A stretch of 64,000 nt of DNA from CAWAMR01 sp963783095 (GCA_963783095.1 CAWAMR010000006.1:269229-333228); one strand, 5' to 3'. Numbered from the stretch's first letter, positions 8,481-18,749 are shown. Notes: generated by a model not told the origin, from the sequence alone. Translations and numbers: made by a program.

Positions 8481-8622
8481 GGAGGGAGGGGAAACCAATA
8501 TGCTTGGTCTTCCCTACCCTATCGTGGCTCGCCTTCCGCGAACAACCAAATCCCCAGTCGTCGACCTCTCTCGTATAAAGACATCCATAGCAACTATCCA
8601 CAATCTCCCGCCGGGGTGCATC

Positions 8623-11454
8623 ATGCGAAGGACAGCTCTGTCGTTTCTCATCCTGCTGAATCTGCTTGGGATGCCGCAATGGGCACGGCCGGATGAACTG
8701 CCCAAACCACCCTTCTACACCGACAAGTCGAACCTGCTCCAATATCTCGATGCGCAGGGAAAACCCACGCCGATCAAGACGGTTTCGGACTGGGAAAAAC
8801 GTCGCGACCACATCCTTGCCAATATGCAGCTCGTCATGGGTTCGATGCCTCCCGACTCGCGCAAAGTGCCGATCGATCTCAAAGTCGAAGCCACGGAAAC
8901 GCTCGCCAAGGTCATCCGCAAGAAAATCACGTTTGCCGTCGAGAAAGATGATCGCCTGACTGCCTATCTCCTGATCCCGCGTGACTTGAAGGGCAAAGCG
9001 CCGGCCATGCTTTGCCTGCATCAGACGGTCAATATCGGCAAGGCCGAGCCTGCCGGGCTGGGGAAACGCGACAATCTCAAATACGGACTGGAACTGGCCG
9101 AGCGCGGTTACGTGACGCTGGCCCCGGACTATCCGAATTTCGGCGACTACAAGATCGATGTCTATGCCAAGGGTTATGTCAGCGCGACCATGAAGGGTAT
9201 CTGGAACCACATGCGCGCGGTAGATCTGCTGCAATCGTTGCCCGAAGTCGATGGTGCAAAGATAGGCTGCATCGGTCATTCGCTGGGAGGGCACAACTCG
9301 CTGTTCGTTGCTGCGTTTGATCCGCGCATCAAGGTTGTCGTTACCAGTTGCGGGTTCAACTCGTTTTTCAAGTATTACAAGGGGAACCTTACCGGCTGGA
9401 GCCACAAGGGCTACATGCCGCGCATCGCCGGCGAGTATGACAAAGACCCCGCCAAGATGCCGTTCGACTTCACGGAGATTCTTGGCGTTCTGGCACCGCG
9501 AGCAGTATTCATCAATGCACCGCTGAAGGATGCGAATTTTGACGTGGACGGAGTAAAAGACTGCGTTCGCGCTGCGCTGCCGGTGTATAAGCTTCATGAA
9601 GTCTCGGATAATCTTGAAGCCGCTTATCCCGATGCAGCGCACGATTTCCCGCCGGCAACTCGGCTACAAGCTTACACATTCATTGATCGTCACCTTCGGC
9701 CCCGCGTCGAATTCACCCGGATGATCGCTCACTGGGCCGAGTACGCCGATTCGGATTACCTGAAATTCGTCGAAGAGGCCCGGCCCGAAATCTGTCAGAT
9801 CGGCTTCTACGGCGGACACTTTTATAGCCTCGCCCACACCCCGCAATTCAACGGCTATCCGTCGCACTTTCCCGTGCAGGGTTTGACCGAATGCGGCAAG
9901 TGGTTTACCGAGCGCAACGCCGAAATTCATAAGCGTGGGTCAAAAGTCATCGGTCATTTCAACGTCGGTTTCCTCGTTGGCGAGCCGGACGGCAAAGAGG
10001 GGCCGCGAGGCTTCTTCAAGTTCTACAAGGAACTTTGGGATGAAAAGGAACTGGGTCCGAAGCCAGTGGCCGATCCACTCGATCTACTTGCCAGGAACGC
10101 CGACGGTTCGCCGATGGCTTCCAAGAATTACAGCATCGGCGGCATGCGCGAATTCACGGCCTGCCTGAACAATCCGCACTGGCGAACGGTCCTGAAAGCC
10201 TGGGCCAAACGCGGCATCGAACGGGGCGTGGACGGCTACATGATCAACTATTTCTACCGCCACAACTGCCTGTGCGAATACTGTCAGGCCGGGTTTCGGA
10301 GTCATTTGGTGGACCACTACACGCCGGAACAAATCCGCGAACGCTTCAATATCGCCAGTGTGAAAGAGCACAAGTTCACGGAGCTAATGGGTTGGCACGA
10401 CCCCAAACAATCGACGCCGCTACGGCGTGAAGTGTTGAGCTGGTCGCAAACCTGCTGCAAGAAAGCGTTCGATGAAGTTTTTGTCGAGTACGGTCGATCG
10501 CTGAAGCCTGGGCTGATCCTTGGGCAATGGAACCACCTGGGGAATTTCAACCAGATCAGCGGCGATGAACGCAGCATGCTGCCGGGCGGGCTTTGGGGCC
10601 GCGATGAAGATTATTTGTGGTATAGCACCGGCGCTGCTGCCTACTTCACCGATTTGAAGGAGGGAATTCTCGGCGAAGGAACGCTGCAGGCGCGCTACAT
10701 TCGCGGTGCATTCGACAATAAGCCGTACACGCTCGGCAAATACGAATCGACCCGGACTCGCGTGACGATCGCCGAACTTGCCGCGAACGGCGGAGCGCCG
10801 ATGGGTTTCTACACCCCGTTCAAGGATCCTGCCGCACGCCAAGAAATAATCCGCTACTATCGGTTCATCGAAAAAAATGACACCCTCTATCGCGGCAATC
10901 GATCGCATGCCGAGGTGCTACTTCTGTACCCTCGAACGAAACTTCATGCCGGCGATATCGAAACAGTCGAAGCGTTCAAGCAGATGGGAAAGAAACTGCT
11001 GGATGACCATGTTTTGTTCGACGTTCTGCCCGACGATCTGCTTACCGCAGCGAAGCGAGCGAATTACCGAATCGTTTTGGACGCACGCAAGCCTGCCGAT
11101 TTGCCGGGAAATTTGAGCAAGTTCAAGGCACCGACTACGGTTCGAGTTTCGGCCAGCGTACCCAAAGCAGGGAGGGAGCTTAGCCTTCATTTCGTCAATT
11201 ATGACAGGGAAGAACCGGCTCAGAAGCGCAGCGCAGGCACCGGCATCAAGGACGAGAAGCCGATCGCGGTCGAGGGAATCGAAGTTGACTTCGTATTACC
11301 GAAGGGGCTCACAAGTGCGCGCGTTTTGTTCTTGACGCCGGAATTGACCGATCCGATCGAATTGAAGCATGAGATCAAGGATGGCCGCATTCAGTTTGTG
11401 GTGCCGAAGTTCCTGGTCTATTCCGTGGCGCGGATTCAGTTGGTCACCAATTGA
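8623..11454 (+). CDS. Secreted fusion: alpha/beta-hydrolase (acetyl-xylan-esterase-like) plus TIM-barrel glycosidase-like domain
   Basis: The ATG at 8623 gives a 943-residue protein with a signal peptide (MRRTALSFLILLNLLGMPQW, cleavage near ARPDE). Residues of about 60-365 are an alpha/beta-hydrolase: nucleophile elbow GHSLGGHNS near residue 224, an acidic segment around DANFDVDG and a late His in DAAHDFPP. From about residue 370 (MIAHWAEYADSDYLKFVEEA) the sequence switches to a TIM-barrel of the glycoside-hydrolase kind seen in planctomycete secreted proteins (QIGFYGGHFYSL, GVDGYMINYFYRHNCLCEYC), ending in a beta-sandwich tail. A role in polysaccharide breakdown is inferred; the substrate is unknown. 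The junction is in frame with almost no linker, so either a real fusion or two genes joined by a lost stop is possible. Confidence 0.75.
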   Translation: MRRTALSFLILLNLLGMPQWARPDELPKPPFYTDKSNLLQYLDAQGKPTPIKTVSDWEKRRDHILANMQLVMGSMPPDSRKVPIDLKVEATETLAKVIRKKITFAVEKDDRLTAYLLIPRDLKGKAPAMLCLHQTVNIGKAEPAGLGKRDNLKYGLELAERGYVTLAPDYPNFGDYKIDVYAKGYVSATMKGIWNHMRAVDLLQSLPEVDGAKIGCIGHSLGGHNSLFVAAFDPRIKVVVTSCGFNSFFKYYKGNLTGWSHKGYMPRIAGEYDKDPAKMPFDFTEILGVLAPRAVFINAPLKDANFDVDGVKDCVRAALPVYKLHEVSDNLEAAYPDAAHDFPPATRLQAYTFIDRHLRPRVEFTRMIAHWAEYADSDYLKFVEEARPEICQIGFYGGHFYSLAHTPQFNGYPSHFPVQGLTECGKWFTERNAEIHKRGSKVIGHFNVGFLVGEPDGKEGPRGFFKFYKELWDEKELGPKPVADPLDLLARNADGSPMASKNYSIGGMREFTACLNNPHWRTVLKAWAKRGIERGVDGYMINYFYRHNCLCEYCQAGFRSHLVDHYTPEQIRERFNIASVKEHKFTELMGWHDPKQSTPLRREVLSWSQTCCKKAFDEVFVEYGRSLKPGLILGQWNHLGNFNQISGDERSMLPGGLWGRDEDYLWYSTGAAAYFTDLKEGILGEGTLQARYIRGAFDNKPYTLGKYESTRTRVTIAELAANGGAPMGFYTPFKDPAARQEIIRYYRFIEKNDTLYRGNRSHAEVLLLYPRTKLHAGDIETVEAFKQMGKKLLDDHVLFDVLPDDLLTAAKRANYRIVLDARKPADLPGNLSKFKAPTTVRVSASVPKAGRELSLHFVNYDREEPAQKRSAGTGIKDEKPIAVEGIEVDFVLPKGLTSARVLFLTPELTDPIELKHEIKDGRIQFVVPKFLVYSVARIQLVTN

Positions 11455-11509
11455 GGCTTCTGTTGGCCTACGCATTTATTTCGTGCAAATGCGACGCGGC
11501 GATGCACGC

Positions 11510-13985
11510 TTACTTCTTCGCATCACATATTTTCCACCGACGAAGCGACAACTTCGCTTCTTCCCGCAACGGCAAGGATGCCGCACTTTTTGCCGCTTCT
11601 TCCAATAGCATTTTCGCTTCGGCATTGCCCATCTGTTCGAGAGCCAAGGTTGCTCGAGATGCAAACAAGACTTCTGATGAATGAGCTTGCTTTTCCAAAT
11701 TCTCCAAAATCTGTCGAAGGCGTTTCTCTTTCTCCGCGGTCGGGCTGTTATTCAATGCTTTCTCGATCGGTTTCCGGATGGCTACCCGCAGAAGCAACAA
11801 TTCCTTGGCGGCTTTCTCACGAACCCGATACCGATCATCATCGAGTTGGGCGATCAGTCCCTCAACTTCATTCGGATCGGGTCGAAGATCGGCGCGCAAC
11901 GCCGATTTCAGCGCTGAAATCGCCAAGCCCGGCACGCGAGCAAGGTTCCAGGCAGCTTGAACCCCGATCGCGGGTTCTGAATTCGCCAGTTCCTTGCACC
12001 ACTTTTCGACTTCGCTCGGTTCCGGCTTTTTCTTCAATTGAAACGGGCGATTCAATAATTGATCCACGTCCCAAATAATTGGGGTAGCCTGTTCGTAGCC
12101 ACCGCCGGGGCAGATCAACAACTTTGCGTTGGGGGCGATGGCGAAGGGGCCGCCGATACCTGTTTTCAGGCTCCCAAATTCCTCCCCCGACGGCAGATCG
12201 ATGAAACGAATGGCATTTCCAGAACCGATAGCACAGGTTCGTCCATCCGACGTGAACGCAACACTGTATCCGCGAATACTCTTGTTCAAATCGAGCACTG
12301 TTTTCCCGGTGAGAATTTCAACGATCTGTGCTCTCGGAGGATTGTCTGGATCTGTGATAGCACCGGTGTGAGCGAGAAATCTTCCATCCGGCGAAAGCGC
12401 GGATCTGCCATCGCGAGCCGCGATGAGCCGGCGTGATTCGAATGCTTTACCCTTCAACCCGATGATTCGAACTTCATCAAATCCTTCAATCAGTATCTCT
12501 TTGTCGCCGGGTAAGAAAAACAAATCTCTGATGCTGTCCAGAACGTAAGGTTTATCGACCAGTCTTTTCTCGCTGGCCAAATCCCACAACATCACGTCAT
12601 CGGGGATCGTGCCGACACCACAGGTTGCCATTCGCGTGCCATCACTCGAGAAAGCAAAGGCTCCAACACTAAATCGATGGGTTTCAAAAGTGATCGTTCG
12701 TTGCTTTCCCAACGTTTGCGCATCCCAGAAATGGACCTGTGCTTTGACCAAGTAATCCGTTGAGACGATTTGTTTCCCATCAGCGCTCCAAAGGATGTCT
12801 CGCCAAGCTCCCGAGTCGCCTTCAAAGATCCGCAAGAGCTTGCCCGTTTTGGCGTCCCACAAGCGAGCTGGGCCGGCACGCAGCGTACTGGTCAAAATCC
12901 GTTTGCCGTCCGGTGAGAACAGAACTCGGTTGATGGGCGTGACGTGTCCGCCGGAAACGTCGAGCCGCTTGCCTGTCCTGGCATCCCAGAAAAGCAGGCC
13001 GTGATCCGAGTTGAATCCGAAGGAGTTCAGTCGATCGCCATCCGGACTGAAGACGATTTGCGAATGGGCGAATTTGCCCAATGTGAAGAGTTTCTCGCCG
13101 CTCTCGATGTTCAGAGCAATCGTTTCGGACGGCGGTGTTGTAGCCGTGATGATCTTCCCATCGGGACTGAATGCCAAATTCCACATCCACTCCACTTTGG
13201 CGACGTCGATCGTGTACTGTTTGTCGGTGCGCAGATCTCTCACGATCACTTTCGTTGGGTGAACATAGAAAGCGATTCGAGTCGCATCCGGCGAAAAAAC
13301 GACCTGACGAACCTCCTGTTCTTTCTGGAAAGTTGAAATAAGTTCCTGATTGGTCGCGCTGTTCAAGAGCCTGACCACATTCTTCTTTGCGCGAAGAACG
13401 AGTAGTTCATTTTTTGAGTTGTAGGTTAGGGCACAACTTTGCCCCGATGTTTGCTTCAGGAATTTGACCGCGTCCGTACCAATGGTCCATTCGCGAACGT
13501 CACCGTCGACCGGCGCAAACGCCAGCTTTTTGCCATCCCGTGAGAAGGCTTGCGCAGGACAGCGTCGATTGCAGCGTTTGCGGCAGTGAGATTTTTTGTC
13601 CGGTTGCAATATCCCACATCACGGTGAACGGCTGCTTGCGCCTAGCCCTCTGGCAATAGACCAACCAATTGCCGTCGGGCGAAAACATCAGGTCGCAGTA
13701 CGAGACTTCCGGCGGCTGTAATTCCCTGACCACTTTCCCGGAAGGCCAATCCCACACCGCGATCAAGGGTTCGCCATTCGCGGCGGCGGCGATGCGTTTG
13801 CCATCGGCGGACCATGCCACTGCCTGCGGCGAACCAGGTAAGCAGAACTTCACCCTACCGAGCCGTGCAACGGCACCCTTGGGGAGTGGAGAATCAGCGT
13901 AATTTGCCAATGGCTCTTCCGCTGCTGAGCCGGAAGAGCTGAATAGACACACGAACAGAACGATGAAAACATTTGGCGATGACAT
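11510..13985 (-). CDS. Secreted WD40-repeat protein with C-terminal helical domain (one frameshift)
   Basis: The start at 13985 gives a signal peptide (MSSPNVFIVLFVCLFSSSGS, cleavage near SAAEE). Many WD40 blades follow, each with an FSPDG-type turn and a [VI]-W-D end (AVAWSADGKRIAAAA, LMFSPDGNWLVY, VLFSPDGKRILTSTL, LWDAKTGKLL). The frame breaks near 13560, after ISLPQTLQS; the next blade resumes in another frame at QAFSRDGKKLAFAP. The last 170 residues (EVEKWCKELANSEPAIGVQA onward) form a charged helical region common at the end of Gemmata WD40 proteins. It lies directly downstream of the cytochrome-domain gene (gap of 19 bases), so the two are probably one operon and may act as an exported complex. 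Confidence 0.82.
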
Positions 13986-14004
13986 CAAGGCTTCCAAATG
14001 GTGA

Positions 14005-14748
14005 TCACTTCCCGCCCGATGCAATCCAGGCTCGGATCAGCTTTTTCTCGTCGGCAGTCAGCTTCTCTTTGCCATCGGGAGGCATGGGCATGTCCGGATC
14101 GATGATCCTCATCCAGATTTGACTTCCTTCGGGGTTGCCTGGATCGAAGCCGGTACCGCTATCGCCGCCTTTCTTGATCGATACCAGGGTTCGCAAATCG
14201 AGTTTGCCCTTGATGGTCGGGTCGCCGTGGCAGACGTTGCACTTGGCCTTGAAAATCGGTTTGATCTTGTCGTTAAAGGCGACGACTTCCACCGGTTTAG
14301 GTTCCGGCTTCGGCTCGATCTTCTTGGGTTCCGGCTTCGGCTCGGGTTTGGGTTCCGGTTTCGGTTCCATTTTGGGCTCGGCCTTCGGCTCCATTTTCGG
14401 TTCGACCTTCGGCTCACTTGAAACCGCAGGCTCCTTCTTTTTCGGCTCCGGGTGTTTAGGTTCCTGTTTGGGATCAACGCGCGGCGTGTCCCTTGAGTCA
14501 GGTTCGTTGTTGGGATCCGTTTTGGAAGCTTTTGCTTTGTCGTTCTGGGCAACCGATCTGGTCGATTTGGTTGGGTGCTTGGTTTTTTCGAGCCCCATGA
14601 AAATGCCGAACGAAAAACCGCTCAGCAGCAACAGCGTAAATACACCCACCGGCCAGTGCTTTTTCCAGGGCGAATCTGCTCCGTTGGCCCCGTGTTGGTG
14701 GGGCATCGCGGGGTACGTTGAAGTTGATCGGGAAGAGTTTCTTGACAT
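14005..14748 (-). CDS. Membrane-anchored c-type cytochrome domain protein with EPKP-repeat stalk
   Basis: The 247-residue product starts MSRNSSRSTSTYPAMPHQHG. A single transmembrane helix lies at about residues 33-53 (VGVFTLLLLSGFSFGIFMGL). A long charged stalk of Glu-Pro-Lys-Pro units fills about 95-150. The C-terminal 95 residues contain KCNVCHGDP, a CxxCH haem-attachment motif, and a Met-rich MPMPPDGKEKL that may supply the second haem ligand, as in planctomycete cytochrome domains. The haem domain should face the periplasm. The ATG at 14748 has GGATGGA upstream; 14706 is an in-frame alternative. It precedes the WD40 gene on the same strand. Confidence 0.82.
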   Translation of the reverse strand: MSRNSSRSTSTYPAMPHQHGANGADSPWKKHWPVGVFTLLLLSGFSFGIFMGLEKTKHPTKSTRSVAQNDKAKASKTDPNNEPDSRDTPRVDPKQEPKHPEPKKKEPAVSSEPKVEPKMEPKAEPKMEPKPEPKPEPKPEPKKIEPKPEPKPVEVVAFNDKIKPIFKAKCNVCHGDPTIKGKLDLRTLVSIKKGGDSGTGFDPGNPEGSQIWMRIIDPDMPMPPDGKEKLTADEKKLIRAWIASGGK

Positions 14749-15040
14749 CGAATTTCCATCCGAGCGGTAAAACGGTAGAGGGGATCAACGGCCGGGAAAG
14801 CTCAAGGGTGTCCCATCTTCAAGGTCACTAATATCAGATTTTCGCATATTGTTGTGGGAAAGTCATCTGAAGAAATGGTGCTTATGAAGATTTTCGGTTT
14901 CCGAAGCACACTGCGTTTCTTTGCCACCTTGAATTTCAGCGATCACCCAAAACGCCGGAAATCTTGGCTATTGATTGATCGTCGGGATAAACTACCGCAA
15001 ATCGGTCGGCGTCTTCTCTCGGTTCCAAAGGCGGTAGACC
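14749..15040 (+). other. Divergent intergenic region between cytochrome gene and LRR array
   Basis: No convincing gene is seen in these 292 bases. It must hold the promoters for the leftward cytochrome/WD40 pair and for the first LRR gene. The last part (GTTCCAAAGGCGGTAGACC) is the leader repeated before every LRR paralogue. Confidence 0.5.
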
Positions 15041-15664
15041 ATGAAAGAGTCACTCGTCGTGCTTGTCGCATTGTCGATTGGTCAGGGTTGCACTTGTGCG
15101 GACCAGAAACCGGACGAAAGCGGCAAAAAACCGCCGGAGCCGACGGCACAGCAGCTTCAGGCTGCGAAAGAGGCGTTCGCAAAAATCGGGGGAAAACTCG
15201 CCGATGGCGGGAAGGTTACTTTCTTTCATATGCCCAGCCGGACTACCGATGAAGACCTGAAGAAGATACCCGATCTTCCATTTTCGTTTGCCTTGTACCT
15301 TAGCTTCACCAAAGTGACGGATGCTGGGCTGAAGGAACTCGCCAACCGCAAGAACCTCACCAGGCTTATCCTGGACGACACCAACGTAACGGATACGGGG
15401 CTGAAGGAAGTCGCCAGACTCAAGAACCTGACCGTCCTTTTCCTCGGTGGAACCAAATTAACGGATGCGGGGCTGAAGGAAATCGCCGACCTCAAGAACC
15501 TAACCTTCCTTGATCTGGGCTCCACCAAGGTAACGGACAAAGGGCTGAAGGAAATCGCCAAACTCAGAAGCCTGACGTTCCTAAGTCTCAGTGACACAGA
15601 GGTAACGGATGCGGGAGTAGCGGAACTCCGAAAGGCCCTGCCAAAAGCCAAGATTTTTAAGTGA
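15041..15664 (+). CDS. LRR protein 1 of 6 (24-residue repeats), exported
   Basis: The 207-residue product begins MKESLVVLVALSIGQGCTCA, a leader shared by all six paralogues; the Cys resembles a lipobox but position -3 is Gly, so lipidation is uncertain and simple export is the safer reading. A helical segment (QQLQAAKEAFAKIGG) and a capping motif (EDLKKIPDLPFSF) lead into about five 24-residue leucine-rich repeats of the form VTDAGLKE-hydrophobic-A-LKNLT-L-L. Such solenoids bind other proteins; the partner is unknown. It is the shortest intact copy. The ribosome region AAAGGCGGTAGACC is conserved before each copy. Confidence 0.85.
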   Translation: MKESLVVLVALSIGQGCTCADQKPDESGKKPPEPTAQQLQAAKEAFAKIGGKLADGGKVTFFHMPSRTTDEDLKKIPDLPFSFALYLSFTKVTDAGLKELANRKNLTRLILDDTNVTDTGLKEVARLKNLTVLFLGGTKLTDAGLKEIADLKNLTFLDLGSTKVTDKGLKEIAKLRSLTFLSLSDTEVTDAGVAELRKALPKAKIFK

Positions 15665-15714
15665 TTCTTGCTTGTTCTGAACTTTTCATCATTCGGTTCC
15701 AAAGGCGGTAGACC

Positions 15715-17274
15715 ATGAAAGAGTCACTCGTATTGCTTGTGGCATTGTCGATTGGTCTGGGATGCAGCAGTGCGCTGCAGAAACCAGACGAGGGCAGTAA
15801 GAAACCAACCGCACCGACGGAACAGCAGCTTCAAGCTGCAAAAAAGGCGATCGCAAAAATCGGAGGCGTGCTTTTCGACGGCGAGATAGTTCCCTACATT
15901 CGAATGTCCAGGCAAACGACGGATGAAGACCTGAAGAAGATACCTAACCTTTCGTTTTCGTTCGGCCTGGGCCTTGCCGCCACCAAGGTGACGGATGCGG
16001 GGCTGAAGGAAATCACCAACCTCAAATACCTGGCCGACCTTGACCTCAGTTTCACCGAAGTGACCGATGCCGGGCTGACGGAAATCGCCAAGCTCAAAAA
16101 TTTGATCAACCTCGATCTCAGCCGGACCAAAGTAACAGATGTGGCACTGAAGGAGATCGCCAAACTCAACAACCTGATTGAGATCGACCTCGGCCACACC
16201 AAGGTGACAGATGTGGGGCTGAAGGAAATCGTCGGCCTCAAGAACTTGACCGGTCTTAAATTCGGTGACAATAAAGTGACGGATGCAGTACTGAAAGAAA
16301 TCGCCAAATTAAACAACTTGACCAAACTCAGCGTTCACCAGACGAACGTAACGGATGCGGAACTGAAGGAAATCGCCAAACTTAAGAACCTGAGCTATCT
16401 TGACCTCAGTTGGACCAATGTTACCGATGCGGGGTTGAAGGAACTCGCCGAACTCAAAAACCTGACCAACCTTGACCTCAACTCCACCAAGGTTACGGAT
16501 GCAGGGCTGGGAGAAATCGCCAAACTCAAAAACCTAACCAACTTTGACCTCAGTTGGACCATCGTGACGGATGCGGGTCTGAAGGAATTCGCCAATCTCA
16601 GCAACCTGACCAGGCTTGACCTCAGGTCCACCAAAATAACGGATGCGGGCTTGAAACAATTCGCCAACTTCAAGAATCTGACCAGCCTTGACCTCGTAGG
16701 CATCGAATTGACGGACGCGGGGCTGAAAGAAATCGCCGGCCTGAAGAACTTAACCAAACTTTACCTCAGTTCCGCCAAAGTGACAAATACCGGGCTGAAA
16801 GAACTTTCCAAACTGAAGAACTTGACCAACCTTCAACTCAGCTATACCAGGGTGACGGATGCGGGCCTACCAGAGATCGCCGGCCTCCAGAATCTGACCG
16901 ACCTCAACCTTTATAAAACCAAGGTAACGGATGCGGGGCTGAAAGAGATCGCCGGCCTCAAGAATTTAACCGACCTTGACCTCGGTGACATCAACTTGAC
17001 CGATGCCGGGTTAAGAGAAATTGCCGGCCTGAAGAACCTTATGAGGCTCAACCTGACTGGAATCAAGATGACGGATGCGGGGCTGAAGGAGATCGCCAAA
17101 CTTGAGAACTTGAACTACTTAAATCTCAGCGGCACAAAAGTGACGGATACGGGACTGAAGGAAATCGCCAACCTCAAAAACCTGCACGCCATTGGCCTTA
17201 TCAGCACCCAGGTGACGGAAGTGGGCATAGCTGAATTGCGAAAGGCGCTCCCAAGACTCGAAATTGGCAGGTGA
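15715..17274 (+). CDS. LRR protein 2 of 6, longest intact copy
   Basis: The 519-residue product has the same leader (MKESLVLLVALSIGLGCSSA), the helical segment and the cap (EDLKKIPNLSFSFGLGL), then about 18 repeats of 24 residues (consensus VTDAGLKEIAKLKNLTNLDL). The repeats are close to one another but not identical in DNA, so the array is not a very recent amplification within this gene. It ends with the shared C-cap VGIAELRKALPRLEI. The 50-base gap from gene 1 carries the same spacer (TTCTTGCTTGTTCTGAAC) seen before genes 5 and 6. An extracellular or periplasmic binding role is inferred. Confidence 0.88.
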   Translation: MKESLVLLVALSIGLGCSSALQKPDEGSKKPTAPTEQQLQAAKKAIAKIGGVLFDGEIVPYIRMSRQTTDEDLKKIPNLSFSFGLGLAATKVTDAGLKEITNLKYLADLDLSFTEVTDAGLTEIAKLKNLINLDLSRTKVTDVALKEIAKLNNLIEIDLGHTKVTDVGLKEIVGLKNLTGLKFGDNKVTDAVLKEIAKLNNLTKLSVHQTNVTDAELKEIAKLKNLSYLDLSWTNVTDAGLKELAELKNLTNLDLNSTKVTDAGLGEIAKLKNLTNFDLSWTIVTDAGLKEFANLSNLTRLDLRSTKITDAGLKQFANFKNLTSLDLVGIELTDAGLKEIAGLKNLTKLYLSSAKVTNTGLKELSKLKNLTNLQLSYTRVTDAGLPEIAGLQNLTDLNLYKTKVTDAGLKEIAGLKNLTDLDLGDINLTDAGLREIAGLKNLMRLNLTGIKMTDAGLKEIAKLENLNYLNLSGTKVTDTGLKEIANLKNLHAIGLISTQVTEVGIAELRKALPRLEIGR

Positions 17275-17331
17275 TTTGGCGTATTAAACGTCGGAAGTTT
17301 TCGCCCGATTCAGTTCCAAAGGCGGTAAGCC

Positions 17332-18749
17332 ATGAAAGAGTCACTCGTCGTGCTTGTCGCAGTGTCGATTGGTCTGGGATGCACTTGTGCGGACCAGAAG
17401 CCGGATGAAAGCGGCAAGAAACCAACCGCACCGACGGAACAGCAGCTTGAAGCAGCAAAAGAGGCGTTCGCAAGAATTGGGGGAACGTGTTCCTTCTTAG
17501 AAAAGGATCCCATCTTCCATATGCCCCTCCATACTGTGGATGAAGACCTGAAGAAGATACCCAACCTATCATTTTCGTCTGGCTTGGGCCTCGGCGGCAC
17601 CAAAGTGACTGACGGGGGGCTGAAGGAGATCGCCAACTTAAAGAACCTGACTTACCTTTACCTCGACTCCACGAAAGTGACGGATGCCGGGCTGAAGGAA
17701 ATCGCCAAACTCAAGAACTTGACCTTCCTCCGCCTATCCGAAACCAAGGTGACGGATGCGGGGCTGAAGGAAATCGCCAAACTCAAAAAGCTGACCAGCC
17801 TTCGACCTCTACTCGCACCAAGGTGACGGATGCGGGCATGAAGGAAATCGCCAACCTCAAGAACCTGACCAAGCTTTCCATCGGCCACACCAAGGTGACG
17901 GATGCTGGGCTGAAGGAAATCGCCAAACTCAAAAACCTGACCAGCCTTTACCTGTCCGCCACCCAAGTGACGGATGCAGGGATGAAGGAAATCGCCAAAC
18001 TCAAAAATCTAACGAACCTCAGCCTTTTCGCAACCAAGGTGACGGATGCGGGGCTAAAGGAAATCGCCAACCTCAAGAACTTGACCGAACTCGACCTTTA
18101 CGAAACGAAGGTGACGGATGCGGGGCTGAAGGAGATCGCCAACCTCAAAAATCTGACGGTCCTTTTCCTCGGCTTCACTCAAGTGACGGATGCAGGGCTG
18201 AAGGAAATCGCCAACCTCAAGAACCTGACCATTCTTGTTCTCGACGGAACCAAGGTGACGGATGCCGGGCTGAAGGAAATCGCCAACCTCAAGAATCTAA
18301 CCAACCTTTACCTCGCCGCCACCCAAATGACGGATGCCGGGCTGAAGGAGATCGCCAACCTCAAGAACCTGACCGACCTCAACCTTTCCAAAACCAAGGT
18401 GACGGATGTGGGGCTGAAGGAAATCGCAAACCTCAAGAACCTGATCGACCTCAACCTTTCCGAAACGAAGGTGACGGATACGGGGCTGAAGGACATCACC
18501 AGCCTCAAATACCTGACCTACCTTCACATCGGTTTAACCCAAGTTACGGATGTGGGGCTGAAGGAACTCGCCAACCTCAAGAAGCTGACCAAACTTGGCC
18601 TCGGCTTCACCAAGGTGACGGATGCTGGGCTGAAGGAAATCGCCGAACTCAAGAACCTGACCACCCTTGACCTTGTCGGAACCAAGGTGACGGATGCGGG
18701 AGTGGCTGAACTGCGAAAAGCATTGCCAAAAGCCGAAATTTTCAGGTGA
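17332..18749 (+). CDS. LRR protein 3 of 6 (one frameshift near 17,815)
   Basis: Same leader (MKESLVVLVAVSIGLGCTCA) and cap, then about 17 repeats of 24 residues, ending AGVAELRKALPKAEIF. The frame changes near 17,815 in the fifth repeat, where CTTCGACCTCTACTCGCACC replaces the expected CTTGACCTCTACTCCACC; repair gives a full-length protein of about 472 residues. The spacer upstream (TTTGGCGTATTAAACGTCGG) is a different class from that before gene 2 and is shared in part with the spacer before gene 4. Function as for the other copies: a protein-binding solenoid outside the cytoplasm, by inference. Confidence 0.82.

Larger units (their letters stand above)
6575..8522 (+). mobile_element. Group II intron (class C-like), 1,948 bases
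   Basis: The element begins GTGCGCCTACC, the usual 5' end of bacterial group II introns, and ends CCCTAT after a domain V at about 8447-8480 and a domain VI hairpin at about 8481-8512. It encodes a reverse transcriptase/maturase without an endonuclease domain, as in class C. The boundaries are fixed by the host sequence: joining 6574 to 8523 rebuilds the right arm of a 41-nt inverted repeat. Class C introns are known to prefer sites next to hairpins such as terminators. The maturase frame is intact, so the intron could be active. Confidence 0.92.

Noticed and set aside
8089..9642. 517-codon open frame on the minus strand opposite the intron end and the esterase gene
   Set aside because: It crosses the intron boundary and the 5' end of a well-supported gene, has a composition of an antisense frame and no recognisable motif.
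14190..14760. Plus-strand Gly/Ser/Phe-rich open frames opposite the cytochrome gene
   Set aside because: They are antisense readings of the EPKP repeat stalk and have no start signals or motifs of their own.
15041..15100. Lipoprotein signal in the LRR leaders (LSIGLGC)
   Set aside because: The residue at -3 is Gly rather than Leu/Val/Ile, so lipidation is not claimed; export alone is.
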